Below are positions 10,833 through 22,048 of a stretch of 64,000 nucleotides of DNA, piece after piece (position 1 is the stretch's first letter; the number at the start of each line of letters is the position of its first letter). The DNA is from Acytostelium subglobosum LB1 (Eukaryota; Evosea; Eumycetozoa; Acytosteliales; Acytosteliaceae). A model generated the notes under the pieces. It saw only the letters and a list, made by a program, of their open reading frames with translations, did not search any database and had not been told where the DNA came from. The stretch is from contig NW_012236528.1 of NCBI RefSeq assembly GCF_000787575.1, positions 187,552-251,551 on the forward strand, given 5' to 3'. The position numbers and the translations under genes were made by a program.

Positions 10833-11787
10833 TTACATCTTGGCACGAGTTGATGGCTCATCAAGCCATTGGAGAGCTGGTCCTCTTGGGACGATGATGG
10901 GCTCTGGAGTGGTTGGCGAGACAAAGTATATCTTCTTGATGTGATCAAACTCGACGGATCTCTTGATATCTGGAATCTGGTACAGGTCCTTGATGTACTC
11001 TCTAATGTTTGGATACTCCCTGATGCTCTTGAGGTTCAGCTTGTAGGCCAAAGAGTATGCAGGCTCGAAACGAATGAGTGTGACGAACAACTTGACATCC
11101 ATCTCTGTAAGGGTTGAGCCAACAGCATATCTATGTGCAGCCAGCCTGTTGTTCAACTCATCAAGGCTCTGATAGAACTTGTCAAACTTGGCGTCATCTA
11201 TTTGATTGAATGTTAGTTCATTGCACATAACTGATATCACATCTACCAGGTTCCAACTTACAATCCTCTTGGGACTTGGCATAGCCTGGACCGTAGACTC
11301 CAGAGATGATGGCTGGATTGGCCCACTCAAAGAAGGCGTCGATGTCCTTTCTCTGAGCCTCGGGGTAGAGGTCGATTTCTGGATGCTTAGCAAGGTTGTT
11401 GAGCTCGCTGTTGAATATGCGCAGGATCTGTGCCGACTCGTTGTTGACGATCGTCTTGGTCTGGGTGTCCCACAGCACGGGCACAGTGTACTTGCCCTGG
11501 TAGGTGGGGTCGGTGGTGAGGTACAGCTCGCGCACGCCGGGGAATCCCTGCGCTTGATCGGCGGTGGATCCAGGGTAGTTGGCATCAAACACCCATCCAT
11601 TGGTAGTCATGGCAGGATGAGTGAATGACACGTGGATGGCGTGCTCCAAGCCCTTAATGTACAAAGCGATCAATGCACGATGAGCGAATGGGCATCCCTT
11701 ATTAATGTACAAGTGGTATCTGTTTGCCTCTGGTTTATATATTCCATCGGCTGTTATATTTTGAGTAAGTGAAACTGGGGTCGACAT
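10833..11787 (-). CDS. Glutathionyl-hydroquinone reductase-like (ECM4/YqjG-type) GST
   Basis: Exons 11262-11787 and 10833-11197, phase 1 junction; 296 aa. It matches the ECM4/YqjG (xi-class) glutathione transferases, which reduce glutathionyl-hydroquinones through an active-site Cys. The thioredoxin-like N-domain has NKGCPFAHRAL; Cys32 would be catalytic (family form usually CPWAH, here CPFAH). The all-helical C-domain carries DAFFEWANPAI, STLTEMDVKLFVTLIRFEP and the late IVPRGP. Length is near the family norm. Probably a cytosolic redox or detoxification enzyme. Confidence 0.88.
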
Positions 11788-12635
11788 TATTATCTGTATG
11801 CTGTTGTGTGTATTTGTTTAAAATTTCTGATTGTTGTTGATTGAATGACTGACGTCATGATCACTCAATCACCCTTCGTGACCCATCGGAAAAGAATAAA
11901 AATAAACATGACTGTGATGGGGATGTTGGAATAAGAATGAAAGTGAAGAATCTGATGGGTCACATAAGAACAAGGGAGAAGAGTATCTTATTCTTCTCGA
12001 GAATCTTAATATCAATTCTTCATTCAAAACAGCGATCAACGTCGAATCATGTCATCATCTTTATATATCTTTATATCACTATTTGTGATGGGATTGGTTG
12101 GGAAGTTCTGTGAACTTGATACCTACTTTTGTAATATTCTGATGATGTACGATAAAAGTAATTACATCATCATCCATCATCTTTGACAACCCTTTATGTT
12201 ATAACAGTGTCGGTCAACTATTGGTCAATATGATGGGTAATCAATCAATCAATCGATCAATCACTCACACACACTAGCACTAACACACTGGTGTTGATGT
12301 TGACTGATTGGACATTACAAACACTTTAAAATTCGCTAATAAGAGTGTTTGAGTGTTATACTCTATACTACTTACTAGTAAGTCAAGTTGTGTTACCATT
12401 CATTATTGATTACGTAGACGATCAATCAATTAATCAATCAATTGATGCCCACTACACTACACATTAATATACTAAATTTGTAAATCAATCAAAATTAATA
12501 TTATTAATTATTATTATTATCCATATGTAAGAATCAATCAATCTAACCATTGACTATAAATGAAGATTCTGCCGTTCATTTATTATCATCATTCAATCAA
12601 TTAATCAATCTTAATTAACTAACAAACTTACTAAA
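11788..12635. promoter_or_regulatory. Divergent intergenic region: GST-like gene (left), HssA-like gene (right)
   Basis: 848 nt without a supported gene, holding the promoters of both outward-facing genes. AT-rich, with several TCAA runs (12240-12265, 12420-12445, 12595-12612). No known motif picked out. Confidence 0.5.
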
Positions 12636-12962
12636 ATGCTCATCAGTATGTAGTACAATTCATTCATACACCCTCCATCCATCCTGGATATCAATTTCAT
12701 CCATACTAACAATGTCCTTCATCTAGAATCCATCTCATCCCTCGGCTCCTTCAACGCATCATCCATCAGCAAAGGATCAGTTTCTGGCTCCGCTGGAGCT
12801 TCATTTGGCCAATCATCCAACTCCAACGCTGGAATTGTGGCAGAGGTTGGAAAGGTTGCCATGGGTGTAGTGTCCACGGTCGAGGGCACAGCCACCGCTC
12901 TCCTCAGCAATGTCGTCTCCACCCTTGACCAAACAGTTGGCTCACTTGGTCTTGGACTCTAA
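12636..12962 (+). CDS. Small HssA/2C/7E-like protein, 81 aa
   Basis: Two exons, 12636-12645 (10 nt) and 12727-12962, phase 1, intron GTATGT...TAG. The product begins MLIKSISSLGSF, continues Ser/Gly/Ala-rich, then has a hydrophobic V/G/T-rich second half and ends GSLGLGL. The SISS start, small size, early intron and V/G-rich tail resemble the dictyostelid HssA/2C/7E family of small, developmentally expressed proteins of unknown function. The match is by pattern, without the long Gly runs of D. discoideum HssA, so it may be a distant member. It is followed by an AT-rich tail with ATTCATTC repeats (13025-13050). Confidence 0.6.
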
Positions 12963-13764
12963 GTCCCCTCCTACCTCCCATTCCAACTTCACCTTCATCA
13001 CTATAGTCCAATGACTATAAGACCTATTCATTCATTCATTCATTCATTGATGAATGAATAAAGTTATGTAATAAAATGTACACTAACTAACAAATAATAT
13101 TATTACAATGTGTCTTATTATCTGATTTTTTTATTATTATATCTTCAAAAAACCCATCATCGAGGTCCGAGGTGTCTCAAGATTATTCCACACAAAGTCT
13201 AAAAGTTTTGTCGCTTTTTTTTTGTCAGACGACTCTGTCTCAAAAACGTGCTCCAATTTCAGTTGAGTGCACAATCATCTGTGTTGTTTTCGTTCATTCC
13301 ACTGCACCAACAATAACGCTCACTCAATCACTTAATCACTCACTAAATCTCATACAACTTAATAATAACCAATAGAGATATAAGATATAAATATAAGCAA
13401 TATATATTTATATTTACAAGATATATACTTTACTATATATATTAGTAGTACTTTGCAATGAACGGGTCACTGTGATCCCCAGCCCACTCACTCACTAAGC
13501 TCATTCAAGCATACACTCTTTCATTCATTCACTCACATTAGAGTGAGAACATTCATTCATTCATTCGAATACATTCGCGTGTTGCAAGAGCATTCAATCA
13601 AACAAACAAACAAACAAACACAATCAATCAACTTCAATCAAGTTATTATTATATATATATTATAATAATAATATACCACTAATAGTATAATAGTAGTATA
13701 GGTAGTCATTAATATCTACTTATAAACATAAGACGAACAAAAAGTTAAACAAACAACAATCAAC
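12963..13764. other. Intergenic, 5' of SR protein gene
   Basis: No gene seen. It holds ATTC/TCAA/AAAC short tandem runs (about 13027-13047, 13552-13566, 13601-13619) and a long AT-only stretch (13635-13700) just ahead of the SR gene. Confidence 0.5.
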
Positions 13765-15246
13765 ATGTCACTGTATATTGGTGGACTCTCTGGCGAGACA
13801 TCGACAAAGGACTTGAACGACCTATTCGCCAAGTATGGTCCAATAATAAGGAATGACGTTAAGAAGTTTAGCGGAAGATGCTTTGCCTTCATCGACTTTA
13901 AAGAACGACGTGATGCCGATGATGCCCTCAAAGCTTTAAATGGTATGTTTATTCGAATGGCTCAATAGCGACACGAGATATGATACTGACTTAATGTATA
14001 TACATATTCAGGTATCACACTGCTTGGATCAAAGATCGCAGTTGAATGGTCAAACTCTAGAGGTGGAGCTGCAGCTGGTGGCTCAGGATCGGGTTCAGGT
14101 GCAGGAGCGACAGCACCAACAAAGTCCAACAACAATCACAACAACAACAGCAATAATAATAACAATCACAATAATCACATGGCCGATATAAAGTGTTATT
14201 CATGTCAACAGAACGGCCACTTTGCAAAGGACTGTCCAAACAACAAGAGAAAGAGATCGAGATCACGGGACAGGAACGACCAATCACCCAAGCAACGCAG
14301 GAATAGGTCGCGATCCAGAGACAGGTCCAGAGACAGGTCGAGGGACAGACATCACGGCTCGTCGCGCGACGACCGCTCCAAGTCGAGGTCGAGGTCGAGG
14401 TCAAGATCGAGGTCAAGGTCGAGATCAAGATCGAGCAGACGTGACAAGCGACACAGACACGAGAAGAGCAGCAGCAGGAGGGATCGCTCAAAGGACAGGT
14501 CGAGGTCGAGGTCGCGCGACAGACATCATCACAGGTCGCGATCCAGAGACAGATCGAGAGACAAGTCGCGGGACAGGTCGCGCGACAGACACCATCACAG
14601 AGACCGCTCGAGGTCGCGCTCCAAGTCAAAGTCCAGATCGAGGTCGAGATCAAAGTCAAGATCGAGGTCCAAGGAGAGACATCACCATCATCACCACCAC
14701 CATTCGTCGGACAGATCGCATCGATCGAGGAGCAGATCAAAGTCCAGGTCGAAGGAGAGACATCATCATCACCACCATCACTCGTCAGACAGCAGGTCGT
14801 CGCACAAGAGACGCGATCGCTCAAGAGATAGACGTGATCGCGACAGATCAAAGGAAAGAGATAGAAAGGACAAGAAGAGGAGTAGATCAAAGGACTCAAA
14901 GTCAAAGTCCTCATCATCGAGTAGCAGCAGCAATAGCAACAATATGAATAGTAGTAGCAACAGTATTAGCAATAGCACATCCACTACCACTGGTGGAAAG
15001 AAAGTCAATGGTAATGGTACCGATCATCCATCATTGGACAATGACAACAACAACAGCAGCAGCAGTAGTAACGATAACAACAAAGACGAAGACAACATCA
15101 TAATAAGAATGGACAATGAAAGCAACAACAACAATGACAACAGCATAAATTCACTTGAGAGTGAATCAAAGACAACAAGTGAGAATGGAACAAACAATGA
15201 TCACAGTGATGATCAAATGGAGCCAGTCGACGAGAAACTAGTTTGA
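13765..15246 (+). CDS. SR splicing factor: RRM, CCHC zinc knuckle, long RS domain (SRSF7/9G8-like)
   Basis: Exons 13765-13942 and 14012-15246, phase 1; 470 aa. An N-terminal RRM (residues 1 to about 75) has RNP2 LYIGGL and RNP1 RCFAFIDF. A short G/A/N-rich linker leads to a zinc knuckle, CYSCQQNGHFAKDC (121-134, C-X2-C-X4-H-X4-C). A long RS/RD-rich region (about 140-320) has two His runs within it. The tail is S/N-rich and acidic. The RRM-knuckle-RS order is that of SRSF7 and plant RSZ proteins; it should bind pre-mRNA in the nucleus and act in splice-site choice under SR-kinase control. Confidence 0.92.
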
Positions 15247-15724
15247 TCAATCAACATCAACATCAACAACAATCAATCAATAACAATCAATCAATCAATC
15301 CAACAACTAATTCGAGTGAGAAGTAGGAGGAGAAAGGAGGTGGCAAAGAGCAAGGAAACGAAGGAGTGGGCAATCGATAACAGCCAATAAACCAAGTAAT
15401 CATGTGATGCATCAGCAGATACTGCTGACCCCATCCCATCACTAATTTAAAAAGATAAGATAACAGTAAGATGCAAGGTTGGTCCCCTTTATGGTCGCCA
15501 ACACCATTCATTCCCAGGACTCACCAGAGCGCACACACAAGGCCTATGAGTCGTTGTGATCAACAAAAAAAAAATCAAAACGAGATCTCGTTGGCAGATG
15601 CAACGACCTGGGGTGTTTTGATTGATCAATCTTTGGTTTCAGTTCGGTGTCACTTCCATACCAATTCAATTTCAAACATACTTATACAGAGATAGAGATA
15701 GAGATATAGTGATACAGAGATACA
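15247..15724. other. Intergenic, 3' of SR gene and 5' of TOM1-like gene
   Basis: No gene seen. TCAA/ACAATCAA runs follow the SR stop (15246-15300). A GAGATA repeat (about 15690-15720) directly precedes the next ATG and is probably leader. Confidence 0.5.
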
Positions 15725-16952
15725 ATGACATTAGACAACAGTGATAGTATCATTGTACAAAACCAGAGGCCTATATTCCTGCTGTTGTCAATTGTATATG
15801 TACTGTTGTCTCTTTCATCGTTTGTACAACTAGTGCGAATACATTTGTTTGGCTTTCCACTTAGACGTATAACAACTCAAAAGTCATTCCTCTTTCTATT
15901 ATTTATAACATCAGCCTGTATGTATACCCTCGCCCTAGCCCTCAACCCTTGCCCTAACCCTTGCCCAAACCACCAACCCTCAACCCATAAATATAGTCAG
16001 AGTGGCATTCTTTGTAACTATATGCTTTATTGATACAGAATTGACGTTTAACATTGGAATGTTCAATGTTGAAGCCTTCACTATATTGGATGATCTTGGT
16101 TCGATAACTTTCTTCACAACCTTTTGTCTACTCATTCTATTTTGGTAAATTATAATTTAATGCGGCCAGACGCCACATGGATGTTACATCCACGCGTCAG
16201 TCGCTCAACTTACTAACTAACAATCATCCATACAATATATATATAGGATTGAAATAGTATATCAATCAAGGAATAAGCAACATATATATAGGAGTTTGGT
16301 TAGACCGGCATTCTTGGTTGTCACTGGTTTGGTGTATTTAGTCCAGATTGTCATTTGGATATTGATCGTTACATTGTCTGATAGCACGCATGACGAGATG
16401 GATCGCGTGGACAATGGATTCTACGCAGTGGTGTCATTGGTGGCTGGCATTGGATTCACATATTATGGCATCAAACTATCTATCAAACTGAAGCGCAATC
16501 CAATCAACTCGCATGAGAAACGACGCAAACTCATCGAGGTCACAATGTTCACGGTGTTGTGCACCATCTCATTCATGATTCGAGCGCTCATCTTTTTGAC
16601 CATCACTATCAAGGGATCAATCACAGTGAATGGCGTATCGATCATGATGTACTATGCAATCAGTGAGATCATCCCTTCGACATTTGTCATTATACTGTTT
16701 AGAAAGATGCCACCTCGTCCAGCCTACACATCACAGATACGCGTCAACTTTGGTCGAGACTCAATCCAGAAGCCACATTACTTCCCTCAAGATGACAACA
16801 GTCGTGGAGGCGGTGCAGTTGTTGCTGTACCTGGTGTTGTTAACAGTATCAATGACAACATTGGCGATGATTATGATGATGGCGAAGTTGAGAATGAACC
16901 ATTAATCAATAGTTCAAATGCTGATGATCATCCATCGATTGAAGATGATTGA
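15725..16952 (+). CDS. TOM1/THH1-like multi-pass membrane protein (frame problem at exon 2 end)
   Basis: Exons 15725-15917, 15997-16145 and 16247-16952. The product has about seven hydrophobic segments and a polar acidic tail. The last segments (MMYYAISEIIPSTFVIILFRKMPP) closely match the THH1/TOM1/TOM3 (DUF1084) family of vacuolar/endosomal GPCR-like proteins. Exons 1 and 2 join well, but exon 2 ends in phase 0 while exon 3 needs phase 2. The family expects LFW-(I/A)EI at this junction, which needs one T fewer in the TTTTT run at 16140-16144. A base-calling error there, or a damaged allele, is the simplest reading. The start is the first ATG. Confidence 0.75.
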
Positions 16953-17002
16953 TCCCATAATATATATAATTAAACTATTAAAGTATTGTACACTACACTA
17001 CA

Positions 17003-17019
17003 TATTACCATTATTGGTA
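17003..17019. repeat. TTACC-GGTAA inverted repeat downstream of TOM1-like gene
   Basis: ATTACCATTATTGGTAA, about 50 nt past the stop. It is similar in form to ATTACCATATTAGGTAAT at 10744 and ATTACCATATTTGGTTACC near 30098. Confidence 0.6.
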
Positions 17020-17141
17020 AAAAAGAGATCTCGAGAAAGTGAGTTCTTGTAACCGGATGTTCAAGTTCTACCAATCATTCGAACTCTTCATTGAGTTATT
17101 TGATTGAATGAATGATTGAATGAAAGAATGAATTGTGGAAG

Positions 17142-17399
17142 ATGAGACATATACACTTTAGACAAACATTATGCTTTACACCTCATTGTTTAGATAGACT
17201 TGTACAAAGAAATATATTAATTGATGATGTTATTGATCTTTATACAAACCCAAGAACAATAGTAACTCAAAATATAGATGATAATAGATATCATAGATAT
17301 AGAGGATATCACAATAGATATTATGATTTAGTTGTTATTATGAATCATTTGATTGTTCCACCTGAAGTCATCACTGTTTACTTGACAAGTTATCCCTAG
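17142..17399 (+). CDS. Small DUF4258-like protein, 85 aa
   Basis: One exon from ATG 17142 to TAG. The layout (HCLDRLVQRNILIDDVIDLY near the start, a Tyr/Arg-rich middle, then LVVIMNHLIVPPEVITVYLTS) resembles the DUF4258 fold: an early His, an R-x-I-x-x-x-x-V helix, and two late strands ending in VITVY. Function is unknown. Codons are AT-rich. A TTG three codons upstream is ignored. The label rests on pattern only. Confidence 0.6.
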   Translation: MRHIHFRQTLCFTPHCLDRLVQRNILIDDVIDLYTNPRTIVTQNIDDNRYHRYRGYHNRYYDLVVIMNHLIVPPEVITVYLTSYP

Positions 17400-17804
17400 C
17401 ATACAGATATATATATATTTGGAACAACTTATAATATATAAATAAATTAGTAAGTATATCAAACCATATATTTATTTATCTATAAAGCTGAACTAATAAT
17501 AATTATCCATTTCGGGTAGTTATTATCTCTTTGAACCAAACTTATAAATTTCGAGTTTTGGGTTGCAGTGCTGAGGTGGCATTTGCCACATTCAATCAAC
17601 AGGTGTGTTTTAGTGATCGTTGCCAAAGTGTAGTGAATTGCTTACAATGGTTAACCAAGTTGCAGACTATGACTCATAGACTATTACATACTCTTAAGTA
17701 TAAATAATACAATGATAATGGTTCATGTAAGTATCAAATCAATTTAATATCATAATACATACTTATCTAAATAACAAACTAAATTAACAAACAAACATCT
17801 AATA
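17400..17804. other. Intergenic, 5' of Arf gene
   Basis: No gene seen; AT-rich, presumed promoter and leader of the Arf gene. No repeat of note. Confidence 0.5.
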
Positions 17805-18417
17805 ATGGGACAATTAATCACTAGAATATACAACTTGTTCGATTCAAAGCAGAGTCATAGAATTCTTATGATTGGTCTTGATGCAGCTGGAAAGACCACT
17901 ATGCTCTATAAACTAAAGGTTGGTGAAGTAGTATCAACCACTCCAACTATTGGCTTCAACGTCGAGACTATCGAGTACAAGAATATCAGCTTCACAGTTT
18001 GGGTATGTTATGAATAATTGTATTGCCAAATTGGTATAATGACGACTTACTAACAAACTATAACATCACATGTAGGATGTTGGTGGACAGAATAAGATAA
18101 GAGTACTTTGGAGACATTATTACCAGAACTCAAGTGCTGTTATATTTGTGCTGGACTCTACTGATATTGAGAGATTCGATGAGGCTAGAGAGGAGATTGC
18201 CAGGTTCTCAGAGGATGAGTCATTGAGAGGTGCTCCCATCTTGATAATGTGTAACAAACAGGATATGAAGGGTGCTGCTACCATTGCCGAAGTGATGGAG
18301 AAGCTCAACCTGAATCAAATCAGAGATAGGAAGTGGTACTGCCAACCAACAGTTGCCACAACTGGTGCTGGCATGTATGAAGGACTGGAATGGCTGTCCC
18401 AGACCCTCAAGAAGTAA
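17805..18417 (+). CDS. Arf-family small GTPase
   Basis: Exons 17805-18002 and 18076-18417, phase 0; 179 aa, normal for Arf. Gly2 (MGQLITRI) fits N-myristoylation. Motifs: GLDAAGKTT (P-loop), PTIGFNVE (switch I), [10 protein letters not shown] (switch II, split by the intron after W), NKQD, and a C-terminal [14 protein letters not shown]. It should regulate coat recruitment on Golgi or endosomal membranes. It is close to the Arf consensus, but which dictyostelid Arf/Arr paralogue it is cannot be told. Confidence 0.93.
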
Positions 18418-18654
18418 ATAAACTATGTACATAATTATATTTATAATAATCTGGATTGATTGAGTGATTGGAATAATTCCAGATATTGATTGAGTGAGTG
18501 ATTGAAATAGTTCCACATGATGATTGATTGTTTGATTAATTGATATCGTTTTATTACAAGGTGTACTTGGTCACCCCAAGGACATGGATAGAGTATGATT
18601 GATTGAATGATTGAGTGAATGGTGGATGGATGAGTGATTGGAGAGATGGATCGA

Positions 18655-21600
18655 TCACTTGCCCATGTTGGAAAGAACTGGAATCTTGAATCCAAGAATG
18701 AGATCCTTGAGATTGGATGATCTGCCCATCGGCAGCAATGAAGTTGTCTTGGGCACGTAGGTTGTGGTCGAAATGATGTTGGATGCGTTAAAGTTGTTGG
18801 ACAAGGGCATGGCGCTCTTGGACAGCAGGGAGGAGGATGACGAGGACGATGACTTGTAGTTGACAACGTTCTCTTTGTTACTGATGCTTTGGTCTTCTTC
18901 GTCATCGTCGGTGACTGACTTGCCACGAGAGGTCGACGACTTGGTGGTCTTGGCGGATGCTGCTGTCTTCTTCTCGGCAGCATCAGACTTGGCAGTGGGT
19001 GTGGTGGACTTCCTGGCCCTTGGCTTCTTGGTCTTGGCGGGCTCATCGACCTCTTCCTCAACATTCTCGTCGACGTGGTCCTCCTCAACTGGGGCTGACT
19101 TGCTGGACCTCTTCTGTTTCTTGTTGGGCTTCTCTGGCTCTTGGACGGCCTCCTCGACCTCATCAGAATCTGCCAATTGCTTTCTCTTGTATTGTCTCTT
19201 TGGCTTCTCAGTCTTTTCAACATTGTCGGCAGCCTTTGCTCGACTGGCTCTCTTTGGCTTCTCCTTCTGTGGCTCGGCAACCTCCTCATCCTCGACTTCC
19301 TCAACCTTTTGTGACTTGCTGGATGATCTTCTCTTTGGCTTCTCCTTCTCTGGCTCGGCAACCTCCTCCTTTTCCTCGATATCCTCGTCCACCTTCTTGG
19401 CCTTGGCACTGCTAGTCCTGGTTCTCTTTGGCTTCTCCTTGATGACCTCATCGACAACTTCATCCTCGTCCTTGGCCTTGGCACTGGACCTCCTCTTCTT
19501 TGTTGGCTCCTTGATCTCTGGCTCCTCAGCCTCCTCAGATTGAGCTTTGAGTGCCTCGCGAGTGGGGATCTCGAGCTGCTCAACCTTGTCCGAGATGGTG
19601 ACTCTCCTGCCTCCACGTCTGATAGTCTTGACGGGCTCTGGCTCGGCAACCTCCTCCTCCTCATCCTCGACCTGTGAGATCTCTGCAATAGCAGCAGCAG
19701 CCTTCCTTGAAGCGCCTCTTGTACGGGTTGTCTTGACTGGTGGCTCGGCAACCTCTTCCTCCTCAACCTCAGCGGCGGCAACTGGCATTGGCTTGGACTT
19801 TACAGCCTCGGCAACTTGAGCCTTGAGTGACTTGACTTCGGTCTTCAAACGGGTGTTCTCTGCGGCCAACTCTGTCTGTCTCGATGAAGATGACTCCAAT
19901 GCAGTCAACCTGGACTCCAGCTCGCTGTTGGTATCTTGGATGGCGGCCAACTGCTTGTTGAGAGCGGTCTCCTTGGTCTTGAATGCGGCGCGCTCAGTCT
20001 TGAGCTTCTCCTTCTCAGTCTTGATCTGGGAGAGCTGGTCTCCTCTCTCCTGCTCGAGTTCCTCCAAACTCTTCTCGATCGAGTTGTACGACTTTTGCAA
20101 CTCGGCCAACTGCTTGTTGAGGTCGGCCTCCTTGGACTTGAATGCGGCGCGCTCAGTCTTGAGCTTCTCCTTCTCCTCAGTGTTGTTGCTTGAGTCTCTT
20201 TGAGCAGCAGCCAACTTATCCTCGAGGGTCTCATTGGTCTCGTGAAGGGCAGCCATCTCCTTTTTCCAGGCGGCCACTGCCTCCTTAGCCTTGGCGCGCT
20301 CGGTCTTGAGCTTCTCCTTCTCGTCGGCGAGTGCGGTGCGCGACTTCTCCAGCTGGCCAGACAGCTTCTCATTCTCGATGCGGAACTTGTCGCTGATCAG
20401 TCCCTCCTTCTCGCCCTGATTGTCAATCTCCAGAGTCATTAGGTTGATGCGGTCCTTGAGCGAAGCGTTCTGCTCGCGCAGGTTATGGTTGTCCTCGACA
20501 AACTCCTTGGCCTGTTGCTTCTTGAGCGCGTTGCCCTCCTTGATCTCGTCCTTCAGGTCCTTGATGTCCTCCAGCAGTCTGTCGCGCTCAGCCTTCCACT
20601 TGGAGTCCTCACGCTTGCCCGTGGACTTCTTGTCGTTGAGCAAAGTCTCCAGCTCCTTGATGCGCTCGCGCGCGGTGGCACACTCTTCGCGCATGTTGTC
20701 GGCCTCTTCCTTGGCGCGATCGGCCTTCTCCTTGGCGCGAGCGGCCTCGTCCTTTAGACGATCGGTAGTGTCCTTCTTCTTCTGACGAGTCTCGCCCTTG
20801 GCCTCGGACACGTCCTGGATGAGGCGCTCCTTCTCCTTGGTGAGCGACGCGTTGATGTCGCGCAGACTGTCGTGTTGGGTGGTCATGACGCTGAGGCGAC
20901 CCTTTAGGTTCTCGATCTCCTGCTTCAGTTTGGCCGAGTCCTTTGTGTCCTTGGTGGTGGTCTTGGTCAGCTTGTCCTGGAGTGCCTGGTTCTCTTCGGT
21001 AAGATCCTGGATCTGTTGTTTGAGGTCGGCGTCCACATCGCTGGACTCTTGGATCAGCAACATATTCTTTCTCTCCAGTTCCTTCATCTTGGCGGCGGAT
21101 GACTCCAACTCTTGATACTGGATCAGAATCTGGTCCTCCAACAACTCCTTTGTCTCATTGTATATCGACAGTAAGTTCTCATATTGTGATTGTTTGCTTT
21201 CGTTGTATTCAGTCTTTGATTGATTGATTGGTCATGTGTGGGATTGGGGAGTGATGTGGAATCATTCCAGGTTAGCTTGTGATTGATCACATGGTAATGT
21301 TCCATGAACTAACATACAATCATTGATCTAACTTCATTGACAAAGTGTGATTGATAACTCTCCTTCATCTCTTCAATGTCATAGTCCTTCATCACTATAA
21401 GTGGGTGGGTATGAAAGATGTGTGAGTGAGTTGATTGAGTTGAGTTGAGTTGAGTAAATGGATGGTTCACACAACAACAACATACTTAACTGATATTGTG
21501 TCTTCTTGTGATTCTGTATCTCGACCAGATGGTCAAGGCTGAGACTGGAGCATTCATACTCCTTCTCAAACAGTAGTGTCTTGTAATTTATAAGCTATAA

Positions 21601-21807
21601 TTGTGTTTGTGTATCACATGATTGAATGATTGAATGATTGAGTGATTGAATGTCAGTACTCATGTTGTTTGTTCCCTCGATTGTCAACACTTTGAGATGA
21701 TTGTGGACCAAACATACCTCTTCATAGTCGACTAAATCCTGTTGATCGTCTTCATTTGATGTGTTGGGTACTCCTCTTAAGTAGTCCATTGTATTCATCA
21801 TCATCAT
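18655..21807 (-). CDS. Long coiled-coil protein with charged Lys/Arg/Glu-rich tail, 944 aa
   Basis: Four exons: 21718-21807, 21486-21594, 21318-21394, 18655-21213; phases 0, 1, 0. No named family. A short acidic start (MMMMNTMDYLRG) leads to about 500 residues of near-continuous heptad coiled coil (K/E/L/A-rich). A tail of about 350 residues follows, built from repeats of EEVAEPxKEKPKRxSxxK type, with alternating acidic blocks and basic KPKR blocks, and ending with VPKTTSLLPMGR and ILGFKIPVLSNMGK. The basic, AT-hook-like blocks (TRTRGASRK, KKPRARKS) could bind DNA or microtubules. Cytoskeletal, centrosomal or nuclear-scaffold roles are all possible. GC content is high for the window. Confidence 0.8.
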
Positions 21808-22048
21808 TATCTATAAACTAAACTAATGCCCTACCTATATATATATATCTTTAAAGGATAATAATAATAATAATAATTAAGACTACTCAATCACAAACAC
21901 ACACTTCATTGTTCTTCTTACAACTTCCAGAAAACCGTTATAAAATAAAGGCGCACAATTTGAATTTTTGAATTCAAAGATTGGGGTTAGGTCAAGGGAG
22001 AGGGTAAGGTAGGGTAATGATTTATTGGGTAGGCTATGTGTCTGTAGA
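21808..22048. other. Intergenic with G-rich tract
   Basis: Contains a GGGTTAGG...GGGTAAGGTAGGGTAAT-like G-rich run at about 21984-22018 next to the FNIP gene 3' end, and an (ATA)n tract at 21858-21875. Confidence 0.45.

Noticed and set aside
12719-12922. Minus-strand 67-codon frame
   Set aside because: Antisense of the HssA-like exon, whose sense model has start, intron and stop.
14057-14917. Antisense Cys/Ser/Thr-rich 286-codon frame opposite the SR gene
   Set aside because: Arises from the RS-repeat codons read backwards; the sense frame has RRM, zinc knuckle and RS domain.
18441-19781. Long open frame (446 codons, same strand as but out of frame with the coiled-coil gene), plus plus-strand frames at 18860-19543 and 19823-20203
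   Set aside because: They are shadows of the GC-rich, repetitive coding exon of the 944-aa coiled-coil gene; no family signal.
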